This document shows positions 17,219 to 23,803 of a DNA stretch of 36,668 bases, piece after piece (the first letter of the stretch is position 1; each line of letters opens with the position of its first letter). The notes below the pieces were generated by a model. That model did not search any database. It had not been told where the DNA came from and saw only the letters and a program-made list of their open reading frames with translations. The position numbers and the translations under genes are program-made. This DNA comes from a virus, in IMG/VR virus record IMGVR_UViG_3300021960_000224, positions 1-36,668 of that record. One strand, written 5' to 3'.

Positions 17219-17352
17219 TGCCAAGAAAAGCTAAAGTATCAATTTACATTCCACCAAAAAAGAAAAAGCGACCTGGCGTTCATTCTAAGAACGCATCTAA
17301 GAATCAAGTAGGTTATAAAAAGAAGTATAGAGGTCAAGGTATAAAGAGATGA
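17218..17352 (+). CDS. Small conserved basic phage protein, 44 aa
   Basis: The ATG overlaps the holin-like stop (TAATG) and the end overlaps the next start (ATGA). The product has 'PPKKKKRPGVHSKNASKN' and ends 'KKYRGQGIKR'. This 'KRPGxHSK ... Y.GQG' pattern recurs in small basic proteins of marine and Bacteroidota phages. The role is unknown; its strong positive charge suggests nucleic acid binding or virion internal packing. Confidence 0.65.
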   Translation: MPRKAKVSIYIPPKKKKRPGVHSKNASKNQVGYKKKYRGQGIKR

Positions 17353-17540
17353 ATAATAGACAATTTGATATTTATTGTCAATTGTGGAATGATTTAATAA
17401 ATGGAATTGATCTGAATAATGTCAAAGCCACAATTAAATATGAAGAAGAAATAGAAGATTATGAATGTGTTTTTGCTAAAACAATAGCATTAAATGAATA
17501 TATGTATTACAAAGAGATAATACGTAAGTTATTGAAATAA
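17349..17540 (+). CDS. Hypothetical protein, 63 aa
   Basis: The ATGA overlap with the previous gene supports translation. The product is acidic and helical (MNNRQFDIYCQLWNDLING...), without a recognised motif. It is the last gene before a 150-base purine-rich, operator-like gap, so it may close the lysis operon. Confidence 0.5.
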   Translation: MNNRQFDIYCQLWNDLINGIDLNNVKATIKYEEEIEDYECVFAKTIALNEYMYYKEIIRKLLK

Positions 17541-17580
17541 AAGAAAAGAAAGAAAAGGGTAAAAGAAAGAAAAGAAAAAG
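17540..17580 (+). repeat. Polypurine A/G tract
   Basis: About 41 bases consist of A and G with a single T, built of AAAGA/AAAAG units, and end at TTCCCCTAGAG. There is no coding explanation. It lies in the gap before the Mom-like gene and could be a leader or transcription-pausing element, or a slippage-prone low-complexity tract. Confidence 0.6.
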
Positions 17581-17653
17581 TTCCCCTAGAGAAAAAGAAA
17601 TTTCAATATTTACCTGAACCAACAATATCTCTATTGAAGTTTGTAACTTTTTT

Positions 17654-17683
17654 CGTAGATTTACGACTACGTATTTGCAAATA
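17654..17683 (+). promoter_or_regulatory. Two adjacent palindromes before Mom-like gene
   Basis: CGTAG (17654-17658) and CTACG (17667-17671) form an inverted repeat with an 8-base spacer. They are followed at once by the perfect 12-base palindrome TATTTGCAAATA (17672-17683), seven bases before the ATG at 17691. The arrangement looks like an operator at a promoter; TATTTG could be part of a TAnnTTTG-like element. Toxic modification genes of this kind are often tightly controlled, so regulation here is plausible but unproven. Confidence 0.4.
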
Positions 17684-17690
17684 TATAAAA

Positions 17691-18368
17691 ATGTCACAAA
17701 TAGAAAAATTTATAATCAGATCAATTCCTAAAGAACAAACTAAGGAATGGTTTAAGTATAAACATTATGCAAAGCGTATTCCAAGCATTAGATATTCTTT
17801 TGGATTATATGATGGTGATGAGCTGATAGGAGTTTGTACATATGGTAATCCTATATCGAAAGAGTTGTGTGAAAATGTTTGTGGTAAGAAATATAAAAAC
17901 AATGTATTAGAGTTAAATAGGTTAGTAGTAAATGATAACTTACCTAAGAACACTTTATCATATTTTGTAGCACACACTTTTTATAAGTTACCACAACCAA
18001 TGATTGTCGTTTCATATGCTGATACAGACCAAAATCATCAAGGTTATATATATCAAGCAACTAATTGGATATACACTGGGTTAACAAAGAACAATTGGGA
18101 TTGGAAAGAAAAAGGTACTAATAAACATAGTAGAACTTTAGGTGGTAGTTTTAGTGTAGATTATATGTATGCACACCCTGAGAGGTTTGAAAGAATACCA
18201 AGATCAAGAAAGCATAGATATATAATGATATTAGCTAGTAAACGACTTAAGAAAAGATTGATAAATTTATTAAGTTACAATATAGAACCTTACCCAAAAG
18301 GAGATAATAAACGTTATGATGCTAGTCATAATACAACAACACAATTAAATTTGTTTAATGGAACTTAG
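17691..18368 (+). CDS. Mom-like DNA adenine modification protein
   Basis: I chose the ATG at 17691, after the operator-like palindromes. An ATG at 17634 in the same frame would put those palindromes inside the gene. The 225-residue product matches the Mom family, a GNAT-like fold: 'YKHYAKRIPSIRYSFGLY' (~23-40), 'ELIGVCTYGNP', 'NNVLELNRLVV', 'VVSYADTDQNHQGYIYQATN' and 'WIYTGLT'. In phage Mu, Mom converts adenines in DNA to a methylcarbamoylated form that resists many restriction enzymes. Here it would act on phage DNA before packaging. It stands alone between lysis genes, overlapping the second M15 enzyme by 11 bases. Family membership is fairly clear; the exact modification is not. Confidence 0.75.
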   Translation: MSQIEKFIIRSIPKEQTKEWFKYKHYAKRIPSIRYSFGLYDGDELIGVCTYGNPISKELCENVCGKKYKNNVLELNRLVVNDNLPKNTLSYFVAHTFYKLPQPMIVVSYADTDQNHQGYIYQATNWIYTGLTKNNWDWKEKGTNKHSRTLGGSFSVDYMYAHPERFERIPRSRKHRYIMILASKRLKKRLINLLSYNIEPYPKGDNKRYDASHNTTTQLNLFNGT

Positions 18369-18729
18369 ATATTTTCAATATGATGAGTTTGATTCTCCTG
18401 ATATGCCAGGGAGTGGTTATGGTTATATGGATAGAGAATTTTTACATTGCTTAGACGAAGCTAGAGATATAGCTGGTGTTAAGTTTAAAATATTAAGTGG
18501 TTATAGAAGTCCTAAAGAGAATATAAAAAAAGGTGGTTTATCTACATCAAGTCATTTAATTGGTCGTGCTTGTGATATTAGATGTACTGATACAAGAAAA
18601 AGACTTTTAATTATAGAGGGTTTGTCTATGGTTGGATTTAGAAGATTTGGAATAGGTAAAAACCATATTCACGTAGATAGTGATGATCTGAAGAAACCTG
18701 GAATTTGGATCATTTCAAATTATATATAA
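18358..18729 (+). CDS. M15-type zinc peptidase (copy 2)
   Basis: The 123-residue protein carries the M15 zinc site: 'LSGYRSPKENIKKGG' then H66 ('TSSHLIGRACDI'), D73, and 'NHIHVD' with H105. The family cleaves D-Ala-containing peptides of cell walls. Its sequence differs from the enzyme at 16311, so it is not a recent duplicate. It could be a virion-associated or second endolysin. It overlaps the Mom-like gene by 11 bases and is followed by the promoter of the early module. Confidence 0.8.
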   Translation: MELRYFQYDEFDSPDMPGSGYGYMDREFLHCLDEARDIAGVKFKILSGYRSPKENIKKGGLSTSSHLIGRACDIRCTDTRKRLLIIEGLSMVGFRRFGIGKNHIHVDSDDLKKPGIWIISNYI

Positions 18730-18747
18730 AATGTTAATTATTTTTTA

Positions 18748-18755
18748 TACATTTG
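18748..18755 (+). promoter_or_regulatory. Bacteroidota-type promoter (-7 TACATTTG) for early module
   Basis: TACATTTG exactly matches the Bacteroidota -7 consensus TAnnTTTG and lies 19 bases before the ATG of the Erf-like gene, in the gap after the lysis genes. A -33 TTG is not obvious in the very AT-rich upstream stretch. It is the best candidate start of the replication/recombination operon. Confidence 0.6.
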
Positions 18756-18774
18756 TATAACTAAATTAAATTAA

Positions 18775-19344
18775 ATGAATATTTCAGAAAAATTATTAGC
18801 AATTCAAACTGAACTTAATGTGCCTAAAAAAAGACGCAATAATTTTGGTAACTATAATTATAGAAGTGCAGAGGACATTCTTGAGGGTGTCAAACCACTT
18901 ACTATGAAATATAAACTATCACTTAAAGTTAGTGATACCATCAAAGAAAAGGGTGGGCGTTTATACATTGAATCTACAGCCAAGTTAATTGATTGTGATT
19001 CAGTAGATATGCAAATAGAAAGCAAAGCACAAGCTGTAATTGACTTCAATATGAAAGGTCAAGCAGACCCGCAAAAGACTGGAAGTGCTTCTTCTTATGC
19101 AAAGAAATATGCTTTAGGTAATTTATTCTTAATAGATGATACACAAGATTCTGATGCATCAAATACACACGGTGTTAAGGTATTGGAAGTATTAAAAGAT
19201 AAAACTGAGAAGTTTGATAAAGCACTCAATTATATTAAAGAGGGTGGTTCATTAAATTCTATTATGGATAAATATAAAATGTCTAAAGTAGTGGAAAAGA
19301 AATTGCAAGAAGCAATTGATAATCGTAAAGTAATAACTAAATAA
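18775..19344 (+). CDS. erf: Erf-family single-strand annealing protein
   Basis: The 189-residue protein matches the ERF superfamily: 'FGNYNYRSAEDILEGVKPL' (~24-42), 'TAKLIDCDSVDM' and the signature 'TGSASSYAKKYALGNLFLID' followed by 'DTQDSDA' (~101-127). Erf proteins form rings, bind single-stranded DNA and anneal complementary strands in phage recombination and genome circularisation. The C-terminal 60 residues are helical and less conserved. It opens the early operon, next to an SSB-like gene, with a RusA resolvase and a RecE/Cas4-like exonuclease downstream, a complete recombination set. Confidence 0.9.
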   Translation: MNISEKLLAIQTELNVPKKRRNNFGNYNYRSAEDILEGVKPLTMKYKLSLKVSDTIKEKGGRLYIESTAKLIDCDSVDMQIESKAQAVIDFNMKGQADPQKTGSASSYAKKYALGNLFLIDDTQDSDASNTHGVKVLEVLKDKTEKFDKALNYIKEGGSLNSIMDKYKMSKVVEKKLQEAIDNRKVITK

Positions 19345-19351
19345 AATTAAT

Positions 19352-19624
19352 ATGAGTGTATTAGGAACAATTGGAATTAAAGGTAGAGATGGTAAATATA
19401 AAAACTACACGATCTCTATAAGCGACTTTACTAATGAGTATGGTCAAAATATATCAATGTACGATGAACAAACTGAGGAAGAAAGAAATGCTAAAACGCC
19501 TAAGAAGTATATAGGTAATGGCAAAGTATTTTGGACTGATGGTAAAGTTAGCGTAGCAACAAAAGATTCCAAAGAAACAGCAAAGCAAGTGGTTTCTGCA
19601 GACAGTGACGACTTGCCTTTTTAA
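19352..19624 (+). CDS. SSB-like small protein with DDLPF tail
   Basis: The 90-residue protein has a beta-rich body ('TIGIKGRDGKYKNYTISISD', 'YIGNGKVFWTDGKVSVAT') and ends 'ADSDDLPF'. The acidic tail ending Pro-Phe closely resembles the C-terminal tip by which bacterial SSB recruits repair and replication proteins. A normal SSB is about 110-180 residues, so this would be a minimal OB-type ssDNA-binding protein. It lies between Erf and replication genes. The tail is seen directly; the fold and ssDNA binding are inferred. Confidence 0.6.
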   Translation: MSVLGTIGIKGRDGKYKNYTISISDFTNEYGQNISMYDEQTEEERNAKTPKKYIGNGKVFWTDGKVSVATKDSKETAKQVVSADSDDLPF

Positions 19625-19654
19625 TTAGTAGTTTTTTCAATAATTGGTAATTGT

Positions 19655-19683
19655 AAGGGGGAGTTAACGCTTCCCCTTTTTTT
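19655..19683 (+). terminator. Rho-independent terminator inside early operon
   Basis: AAGGGG (19655-19660) pairs with CCCCTT across a GAGTTAACGCTT-type loop and is followed by seven T, directly abutting the ATG at 19684. It probably reduces transcription of replication genes relative to Erf and the SSB-like protein, and not completely, since no clear new promoter follows. Confidence 0.7.
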
Positions 19684-20076
19684 ATGGATAAAAAGATAAA
19701 TAAAATATATAATAGACTATCAGATCAAATAACAATTGATATGTTTGATGATTTGATTAATGATATAAACAACTTGCAATTAAAGAATATGTTGCTAGAA
19801 AGATTTCTAGTATGGTATATAACTGAGAAATTTGATAAGCAAGAATTGTATAATGATAAACCAATGTTATTACATTTTTTTAATACTTACATTTTAAATA
19901 ACTTTAGAAGTGTAATACAAATAAGTAAGAAAGAGCATTTTGAAAAACTAAGAGTAAACCTATATGAATACATTGTTATTAATGAAATCAAAACTGATTT
20001 AGATATTGATGATTTTGTAGGTGATGTCAAGAATAAAATAACCCTTATAATAAACGACCTAATTAATGAATTATAG
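19684..20076 (+). CDS. Hypothetical early protein, 130 aa
   Basis: The gene starts immediately after the terminator T run. The product is helical, rich in Ile, Asn and Asp, without membrane segments ('NNLQLKNMLLERFLVWYITE'). No family is recognised. It overlaps the ATPase gene by 11 bases, so it may work with it, for example as a loader or helicase partner, by position only. Confidence 0.55.
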   Translation: MDKKINKIYNRLSDQITIDMFDDLINDINNLQLKNMLLERFLVWYITEKFDKQELYNDKPMLLHFFNTYILNNFRSVIQISKKEHFEKLRVNLYEYIVINEIKTDLDIDDFVGDVKNKITLIINDLINEL

Positions 20077-20872
20077 TATAAATTTTGAAGAGAAGTTTGA
20101 GAAGATATTAAAAGAAAGCTACGTAGATTCTAATGAAGAAATAAAAGAACCACCAATAGCTTTATCGAAAGGATTAGCATTTAACAAAGAACCTATACCA
20201 TTAGGAACATATGGTAACTTTAGTTTTATAAGTGCAGGACCAAAAAGTAAAAAGACATTTCTTGTTAGTTTATTAGCGTCAGCTTATATGGGTTCACACG
20301 AAACTTACATTAAAGATATAAGAGGGTATAGAGGTACTAAAAAAGTATTACATTATGATACAGAGCAAAGTAGATACCACGCACAAAGAACATTCAATAG
20401 AGTGCATAAGATGTGTAAGGATTGTGTTGGATATGAAACATATGCATTAAGACAATTTTTACCTAATGAAAGATTAGAATTTATAGATTGGCATATATCA
20501 AAATCTGAGAATGTAGGATTAGTTATTATAGATGGTGTTGCAGATTTATTAAACGATATAAATGATATAGAGAAATCTAATAAGGTTATACATTATTTAA
20601 TGAAATGGACTTTAGATTATAACATACATATAATCACTGTGATACATAGTAATTTCTATAACTCAAAAGCAACAGGGCATCTTGGTTCATTCCTAGAGAA
20701 GAAAACAGAGACACAAATAAGTGTACAAACATCACCTGCGAATAAAGATATTGTAATTGTAGAATGTAAAAAAAGTAGGGGAATACCATTTAGTTCATTT
20801 GCATTTGAAGTAAGACAAGGTTTACCAATTGTAATTGATGATGTTGAAGAATATAACAATTCGCCTTTTTAA
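20066..20872 (+). CDS. RepA/RecA-fold replicative ATPase (helicase-like)
   Basis: The 268-residue protein has a RecA-like ATPase core. The Walker A-like loop 'GPKSKKT' (58-64) has Lys where the canonical Gly would be; then come 'VLHYDTEQ' (~90-97) with the catalytic-Glu pattern of this class, Walker B 'VGLVIIDGVADLL' (~151-163), and 'IITVIHSNF' as a sensor-like strand. It resembles RepA/AAA_25-type phage helicases or recombination ATPases acting at replication forks. The C-terminus 'EEYNNSPF' ends Pro-Phe like the SSB-like neighbour. Its stop overlaps the RusA start (TAATG). Confidence 0.7.
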   Translation: MNYSINFEEKFEKILKESYVDSNEEIKEPPIALSKGLAFNKEPIPLGTYGNFSFISAGPKSKKTFLVSLLASAYMGSHETYIKDIRGYRGTKKVLHYDTEQSRYHAQRTFNRVHKMCKDCVGYETYALRQFLPNERLEFIDWHISKSENVGLVIIDGVADLLNDINDIEKSNKVIHYLMKWTLDYNIHIITVIHSNFYNSKATGHLGSFLEKKTETQISVQTSPANKDIVIVECKKSRGIPFSSFAFEVRQGLPIVIDDVEEYNNSPF

Positions 20873-21285
20873 TGTTGTTAACCTTAGACATTCAGATCAA
20901 ACCACAAGCACATCAATCTTTTAGATTTGCTAGGAATGGAAGAAGATATAAACCAAAAAAGATTACCGATTATCAAAATAAATTACGTAACTTAGTTAGT
21001 GAGCAACTACCTACCAAATATGAAATTGTACAAGCTGGATCAATAATTAAGATTAACTATTTAGAGTATATATTTAGTTACCCTAAGAGTTTCTCAAAAA
21101 AGAAAAAGCAACAATTTAACTATAAAACTACTAAGCCGGACTTACCGGACAATTTAAACAAAGCATTTTTTGATGCTTTAGAGGGTTTAGTATATGAACA
21201 AGATCAAAACATTGTGGTTATTAATAAGATGAGTAAGTTTTATGGTGAAGAAGATAGAATCAGAGTGCAATTTAATTTTATGTAA
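20872..21285 (+). CDS. rusA: RusA-type Holliday junction resolvase
   Basis: The 137-residue protein has the RusA signature 'TKPDLPDNLNKAFFDALEGL' (~83-102) followed by 'VYEQDQNIVVINKMSKFY' (~103-120). It carries the conserved acidic residues and Lys that coordinate metal and cleave four-way junctions. The first motif is 'KPDLPDN', slightly extended against the usual 'KPDxDN'. The size matches RusA (about 120). It would resolve recombination or replication intermediates before packaging. The stop overlaps the next start (TAATG). Confidence 0.8.
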   Translation: MLLTLDIQIKPQAHQSFRFARNGRRYKPKKITDYQNKLRNLVSEQLPTKYEIVQAGSIIKINYLEYIFSYPKSFSKKKKQQFNYKTTKPDLPDNLNKAFFDALEGLVYEQDQNIVVINKMSKFYGEEDRIRVQFNFM

Positions 21286-21428
21286 TGAGTATTCAATTTG
21301 AGTGGATTAAAGGTTTTGTAATTGGTTTAGATTACGTAGATGACATAGAAATATTTCCTGACGAATTTGCTGACTTAATTAGATTTAGTTTAGGTTTCTT
21401 TTGGATAAACATATTCTATATAAGATGA
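21285..21428 (+). CDS. Small acidic hydrophobic protein, 47 aa
   Basis: ATG overlaps the RusA stop and the TGA overlaps the sigma-like start (ATGA). The product is acidic in the middle ('GLDYVDDIEIFPDEFADL') and aromatic at the end ('GFFWINIFYIR'). Function is unknown. The double translational coupling supports a real gene and also fixes the start of the next one. Confidence 0.5.
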   Translation: MSIQFEWIKGFVIGLDYVDDIEIFPDEFADLIRFSLGFFWINIFYIR

Positions 21429-22021
21429 TGGAACTTCTATCTAAATATCACAATCTTTGGATAGCAATGGGATTATCAATCGGAATACGTAATGACTTAG
21501 TAGAAGATTTTATTCACGAAATGTACTTAAAACTTAACAAGTACATATCAGATCCTAAAAAAATAATGTATAACGAGACTGAACCTAATAAGTTCTACGT
21601 TTATATAACAATCAAAAACTTATGGAACGATTATTTAAAAGCTAAATCTAAGCATAGAATGATTAGTATAGATGAACTTGGAGAAAACAATGAGAATCAC
21701 AAAACTTATCTTCCATTGATTGATGACGCTAATGATACATATCATAAAAGAAATAAAGATTATGCACAACAAATAATATTAGATAACATACAACAAGAAG
21801 TAGATGGTTGGGATAGATGGTACGATCAAAAATTATTTAAAATATATTATGAAACTGATATTAGTATGAGGAAACTAGCTAAGGATTCTCATATATCAGT
21901 AACATCAATATTTAATAGTTGTAAGAACTATAAGCAAATAATAAATAGTAAGTTCAACGAGGATTACCAAGATTATATTAATGGTGACTTCCATTTAATT
22001 AAACATAATAAAGATGAGTAA
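21425..22021 (+). CDS. Sigma-70-like transcription factor
   Basis: I chose ATG 21425 (ATGA overlap) over a TTG in the same frame at 21401. The 198-residue product has a region 2-like helix ('DLVEDFIHEMYLKLNKYI', ~22-39), then 'NKFYVYITIKNLWNDYLKAK' typical of ECF-type sigma factors. A C-terminal region 4-like helix-turn-helix follows ('YETDISMRKLAKDSHISVTS', ~141-160). It probably directs host RNA polymerase to phage late promoters; the repeated AGTTAAGTTATA element is a possible target. Regions 2 and 4 are seen by pattern only, and a DNA-binding phage regulator without sigma activity is the alternative. Confidence 0.65.
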   Translation: MMELLSKYHNLWIAMGLSIGIRNDLVEDFIHEMYLKLNKYISDPKKIMYNETEPNKFYVYITIKNLWNDYLKAKSKHRMISIDELGENNENHKTYLPLIDDANDTYHKRNKDYAQQIILDNIQQEVDGWDRWYDQKLFKIYYETDISMRKLAKDSHISVTSIFNSCKNYKQIINSKFNEDYQDYINGDFHLIKHNKDE

Positions 22022-22442
22022 AATTCCTAACAAACCAAAAGACAAAAGAACCAAAGCATATAAACAATGGGTTGCTAAATACGAAAAGCAATCTAGTGGT
22101 TTAGGTGATAGTGTTGAGAAAGTGACTAAAGCAACTGGCATAAAGAAAGTAGTAGACACTATCTTTGATGCTCTTGGAAAAGATTGTGGTTGTGATAATC
22201 GTAAGAAAACTTTAAATCAATTATACCCTTATAATAAACCTAAGTGTTTAAGCGAAGGACAATTTAATTATCTTACTGACTTCTTTAATCAAAACACTAA
22301 TACGATAACTGCTGCACAACAAAGAGATTTGTTAAATATATATAACTATGTCTTTAACACAAATGATGTAGCGACTAGTTGTGGTAGTTGTTTTAATTCT
22401 AAGCTAGTAAGATTAAGAGAGGTCTATACTTTATATTTATGA
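22014..22442 (+). CDS. Hypothetical Cys-containing phage protein, 142 aa
   Basis: A basic N-terminus ('KIPNKPKDKRTKAYKQWVAK') precedes a helical body with two Cys pairs: 'KDCGCDNRKKTLNQLYP' (~56-72) and 'TSCGSCFNSKLVRLREVY' (~121-138). Four cysteines in two CxC or CxxC groups suggest a zinc site. It lies between the sigma-like and nuclease-like genes. I recall similar unnamed proteins in Bacteroidota phages but no function. Confidence 0.6.
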   Translation: MSKIPNKPKDKRTKAYKQWVAKYEKQSSGLGDSVEKVTKATGIKKVVDTIFDALGKDCGCDNRKKTLNQLYPYNKPKCLSEGQFNYLTDFFNQNTNTITAAQQRDLLNIYNYVFNTNDVATSCGSCFNSKLVRLREVYTLYL

Positions 22443-22819
22443 TAGAAAAAGATTTATTCATATACTTAAAAGAAAAAGTTTACCCTGACTTAGTTATGAG
22501 TAATAGTCCAATTAGTAGATGGGATTGTTATAGTCCTAAAACAAAACATAGAATAGAATTAAAATGTCGTAAGAAACATTATGACGAATTAGTTATAGAA
22601 AAAGGTAAGTTTGATGCAATGATATTTAAAGCTAATGATAATTTTGATCTTCCTATATATATTAATTCAACACCAAAGGGTGTATACAAATGGAATTTGT
22701 TTTTTGTTAGCCCAACTTGGTTTATGAAAGAATTACCAAAAACAACACAATTTTCTAACAATGCAAAAATATCAAAAGAAATTGCAATGTTACCAATAAT
22801 AGACGCAGAAGTATTATGA
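22439..22819 (+). CDS. PD-(D/E)xK nuclease-like protein, 126 aa
   Basis: The core 'RWDCYSPKTKHRIELKCR' (~27-44) gives D-x(n)-ExK, the catalytic pattern of PD-(D/E)xK nucleases, within an alternating helix-strand context ('FDAMIFKANDNFDLPIYIN'). The small size fits a holiday-junction-resolvase-like or VSR-like endonuclease, or a phage restriction-type nuclease. It starts with an ATGA overlap and is followed by nucleotide and DNA modification genes. The catalytic pattern is short, so confidence is moderate. Confidence 0.55.
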   Translation: MIEKDLFIYLKEKVYPDLVMSNSPISRWDCYSPKTKHRIELKCRKKHYDELVIEKGKFDAMIFKANDNFDLPIYINSTPKGVYKWNLFFVSPTWFMKELPKTTQFSNNAKISKEIAMLPIIDAEVL

Positions 22820-23118
22820 GTAAAACAAAACATCAGATCAGAAAAGAACAACCAGTATTTAGTGGTGTTCTTAAATATTTTCCAAAAGCAATTCGATACG
22901 TTTCTAAAGTAAGTTACATTGGAAATGAACAACATAACCCTAACACACCTTTACATTGGGATAGGTCTAAATCTAAAGATGAGTTAGATGCTTGTGTAAG
23001 ACATTTGTTAGACCATATAGAAAACCCAATAGATGATGATGGTGTTTTACATTTAGGTAAATCAGCTTGGAGAATATTAGGTGCATTAGAAAAATTCTTA
23101 GAAATGCAAGATGAATAG
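22816..23118 (+). CDS. dATP/dGTP pyrophosphohydrolase-like protein (MazZ/DUF5664-type)
   Basis: The 100-residue protein matches the phage dATP/dGTP diphosphohydrolase N-terminal family (DUF5664): 'SGVLKYFPKAIRYVSKVSYI' (~16-35), 'HNPNTPLHWDRSKSKDELDA' (~40-59) and 'VRHLLDHIENP', 'HLGKSAWRILGALEKFLE'. Family members related to MazZ hydrolyse dGTP or dATP and shape the nucleotide pool of phages with modified bases. No PurZ-type synthetase gene is seen here, so a full 2-aminoadenine pathway is not supported. Context with a methyltransferase and a Mom-like gene suggests nucleotide housekeeping for modified DNA. Confidence 0.7.
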   Translation: MSKTKHQIRKEQPVFSGVLKYFPKAIRYVSKVSYIGNEQHNPNTPLHWDRSKSKDELDACVRHLLDHIENPIDDDGVLHLGKSAWRILGALEKFLEMQDE

Positions 23119-23120
23119 TC

Positions 23121-23148
23121 TTTGTTTATAAATTGTTTATTATATTTG
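23121..23148 (+). promoter_or_regulatory. Bacteroidota-type promoter directly at methyltransferase start
   Basis: TTTG at 23121-23124 (-33) and TATATTTG at 23141-23148 (-7, exact TAnnTTTG match) are separated by 16 bases, slightly short of the usual ~17-21. Transcription would begin about five to seven bases after the -7 element, at or next to the GTG start at 23153, implying a leaderless transcript. Confidence 0.6.
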
Positions 23149-23152
23149 TTGA

Positions 23153-23803
23153 GTGAATGTTTTAGAGTTGTTTGCAGGAAGTTGTACTTTTAGTAAAGAA
23201 GCACAAAGATTAGGTCACAATACATTTAGTTCTGACTATCGTCAATTTGGTAACGTTGACTATGTTGTTGATGTATTTGACTTTGACATCTCTAAAGTTC
23301 CATTTAAACCAGACTTGATATGGGCGAGTCCACCTTGTACTTCTTTTAGCGTCGCAGCACTATGGAGACATTGGGATAAGCTGACACCAATAAGTGACAA
23401 AGCAAAGTATGGAGTTAAGATGGTACAAAAGACATTAGACATAATTAATGAATTTAATCCTAAGTATTGGTATATGGAAAACCCTAGAGGGAGACTCAGA
23501 TCATTAGATGTAGTTAAAGATTTACCTAGAACAACAATATGGTATTGTAAATATGGTATGACTATGGCTAAGCCAACTGATGTTTGGACTAATAATTTGT
23601 TTGATCCGATGTTCAATACGAGTGGGTGGAAACCTAGACCACAATGTTTTAATGGCAACAAAGATTGTCACCACGAAAAAACAGATCGTGAAGCAAAGAA
23701 AGTAAAACAAATGGGTATATGTCAAGTAAGTGGGAATCACAATAGAAGTATGTTACCAAAAGAGTTATGTATAGAAATATTAAAACAAAGCAAATATGAT
23801 TAA
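23153..23803 (+). CDS. C5 cytosine DNA methyltransferase
   Basis: The protein begins at GTG 23153 (VNVLELFAGSCTF; the initiator is Met). No nearby ATG is in frame, and the SAM-binding motif 'VLELFAGSCTFSKEA' starts at residue 3, so the GTG start is needed. Catalytic motif IV 'ASPPCTSFS' holds the nucleophile C62; motif VI is 'ENPRGRL' (E109). At 216 residues it lacks a normal large target-recognition domain, as in other short phage Dcm-like enzymes. The C-terminus has a Cys/His cluster ('QCFNGNKDCHHEKTDREA'). It would methylate phage DNA to evade restriction. It has its own promoter and overlaps the exonuclease gene by eight bases. Confidence 0.8.
   Translation: MNVLELFAGSCTFSKEAQRLGHNTFSSDYRQFGNVDYVVDVFDFDISKVPFKPDLIWASPPCTSFSVAALWRHWDKLTPISDKAKYGVKMVQKTLDIINEFNPKYWYMENPRGRLRSLDVVKDLPRTTIWYCKYGMTMAKPTDVWTNNLFDPMFNTSGWKPRPQCFNGNKDCHHEKTDREAKKVKQMGICQVSGNHNRSMLPKELCIEILKQSKYD

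Noticed and set aside
22816-23118. Full 2-aminoadenine (Z-genome) pathway
   Set aside because: Only a MazZ/DUF5664-like gene is seen; no PurZ-like adenylosuccinate synthetase or DpoZ-type polymerase is present.
23260-23661. 133-codon minus-strand frame opposite the C5 methyltransferase
   Set aside because: The plus-strand frame carries all catalytic motifs; the opposite frame is a shadow.
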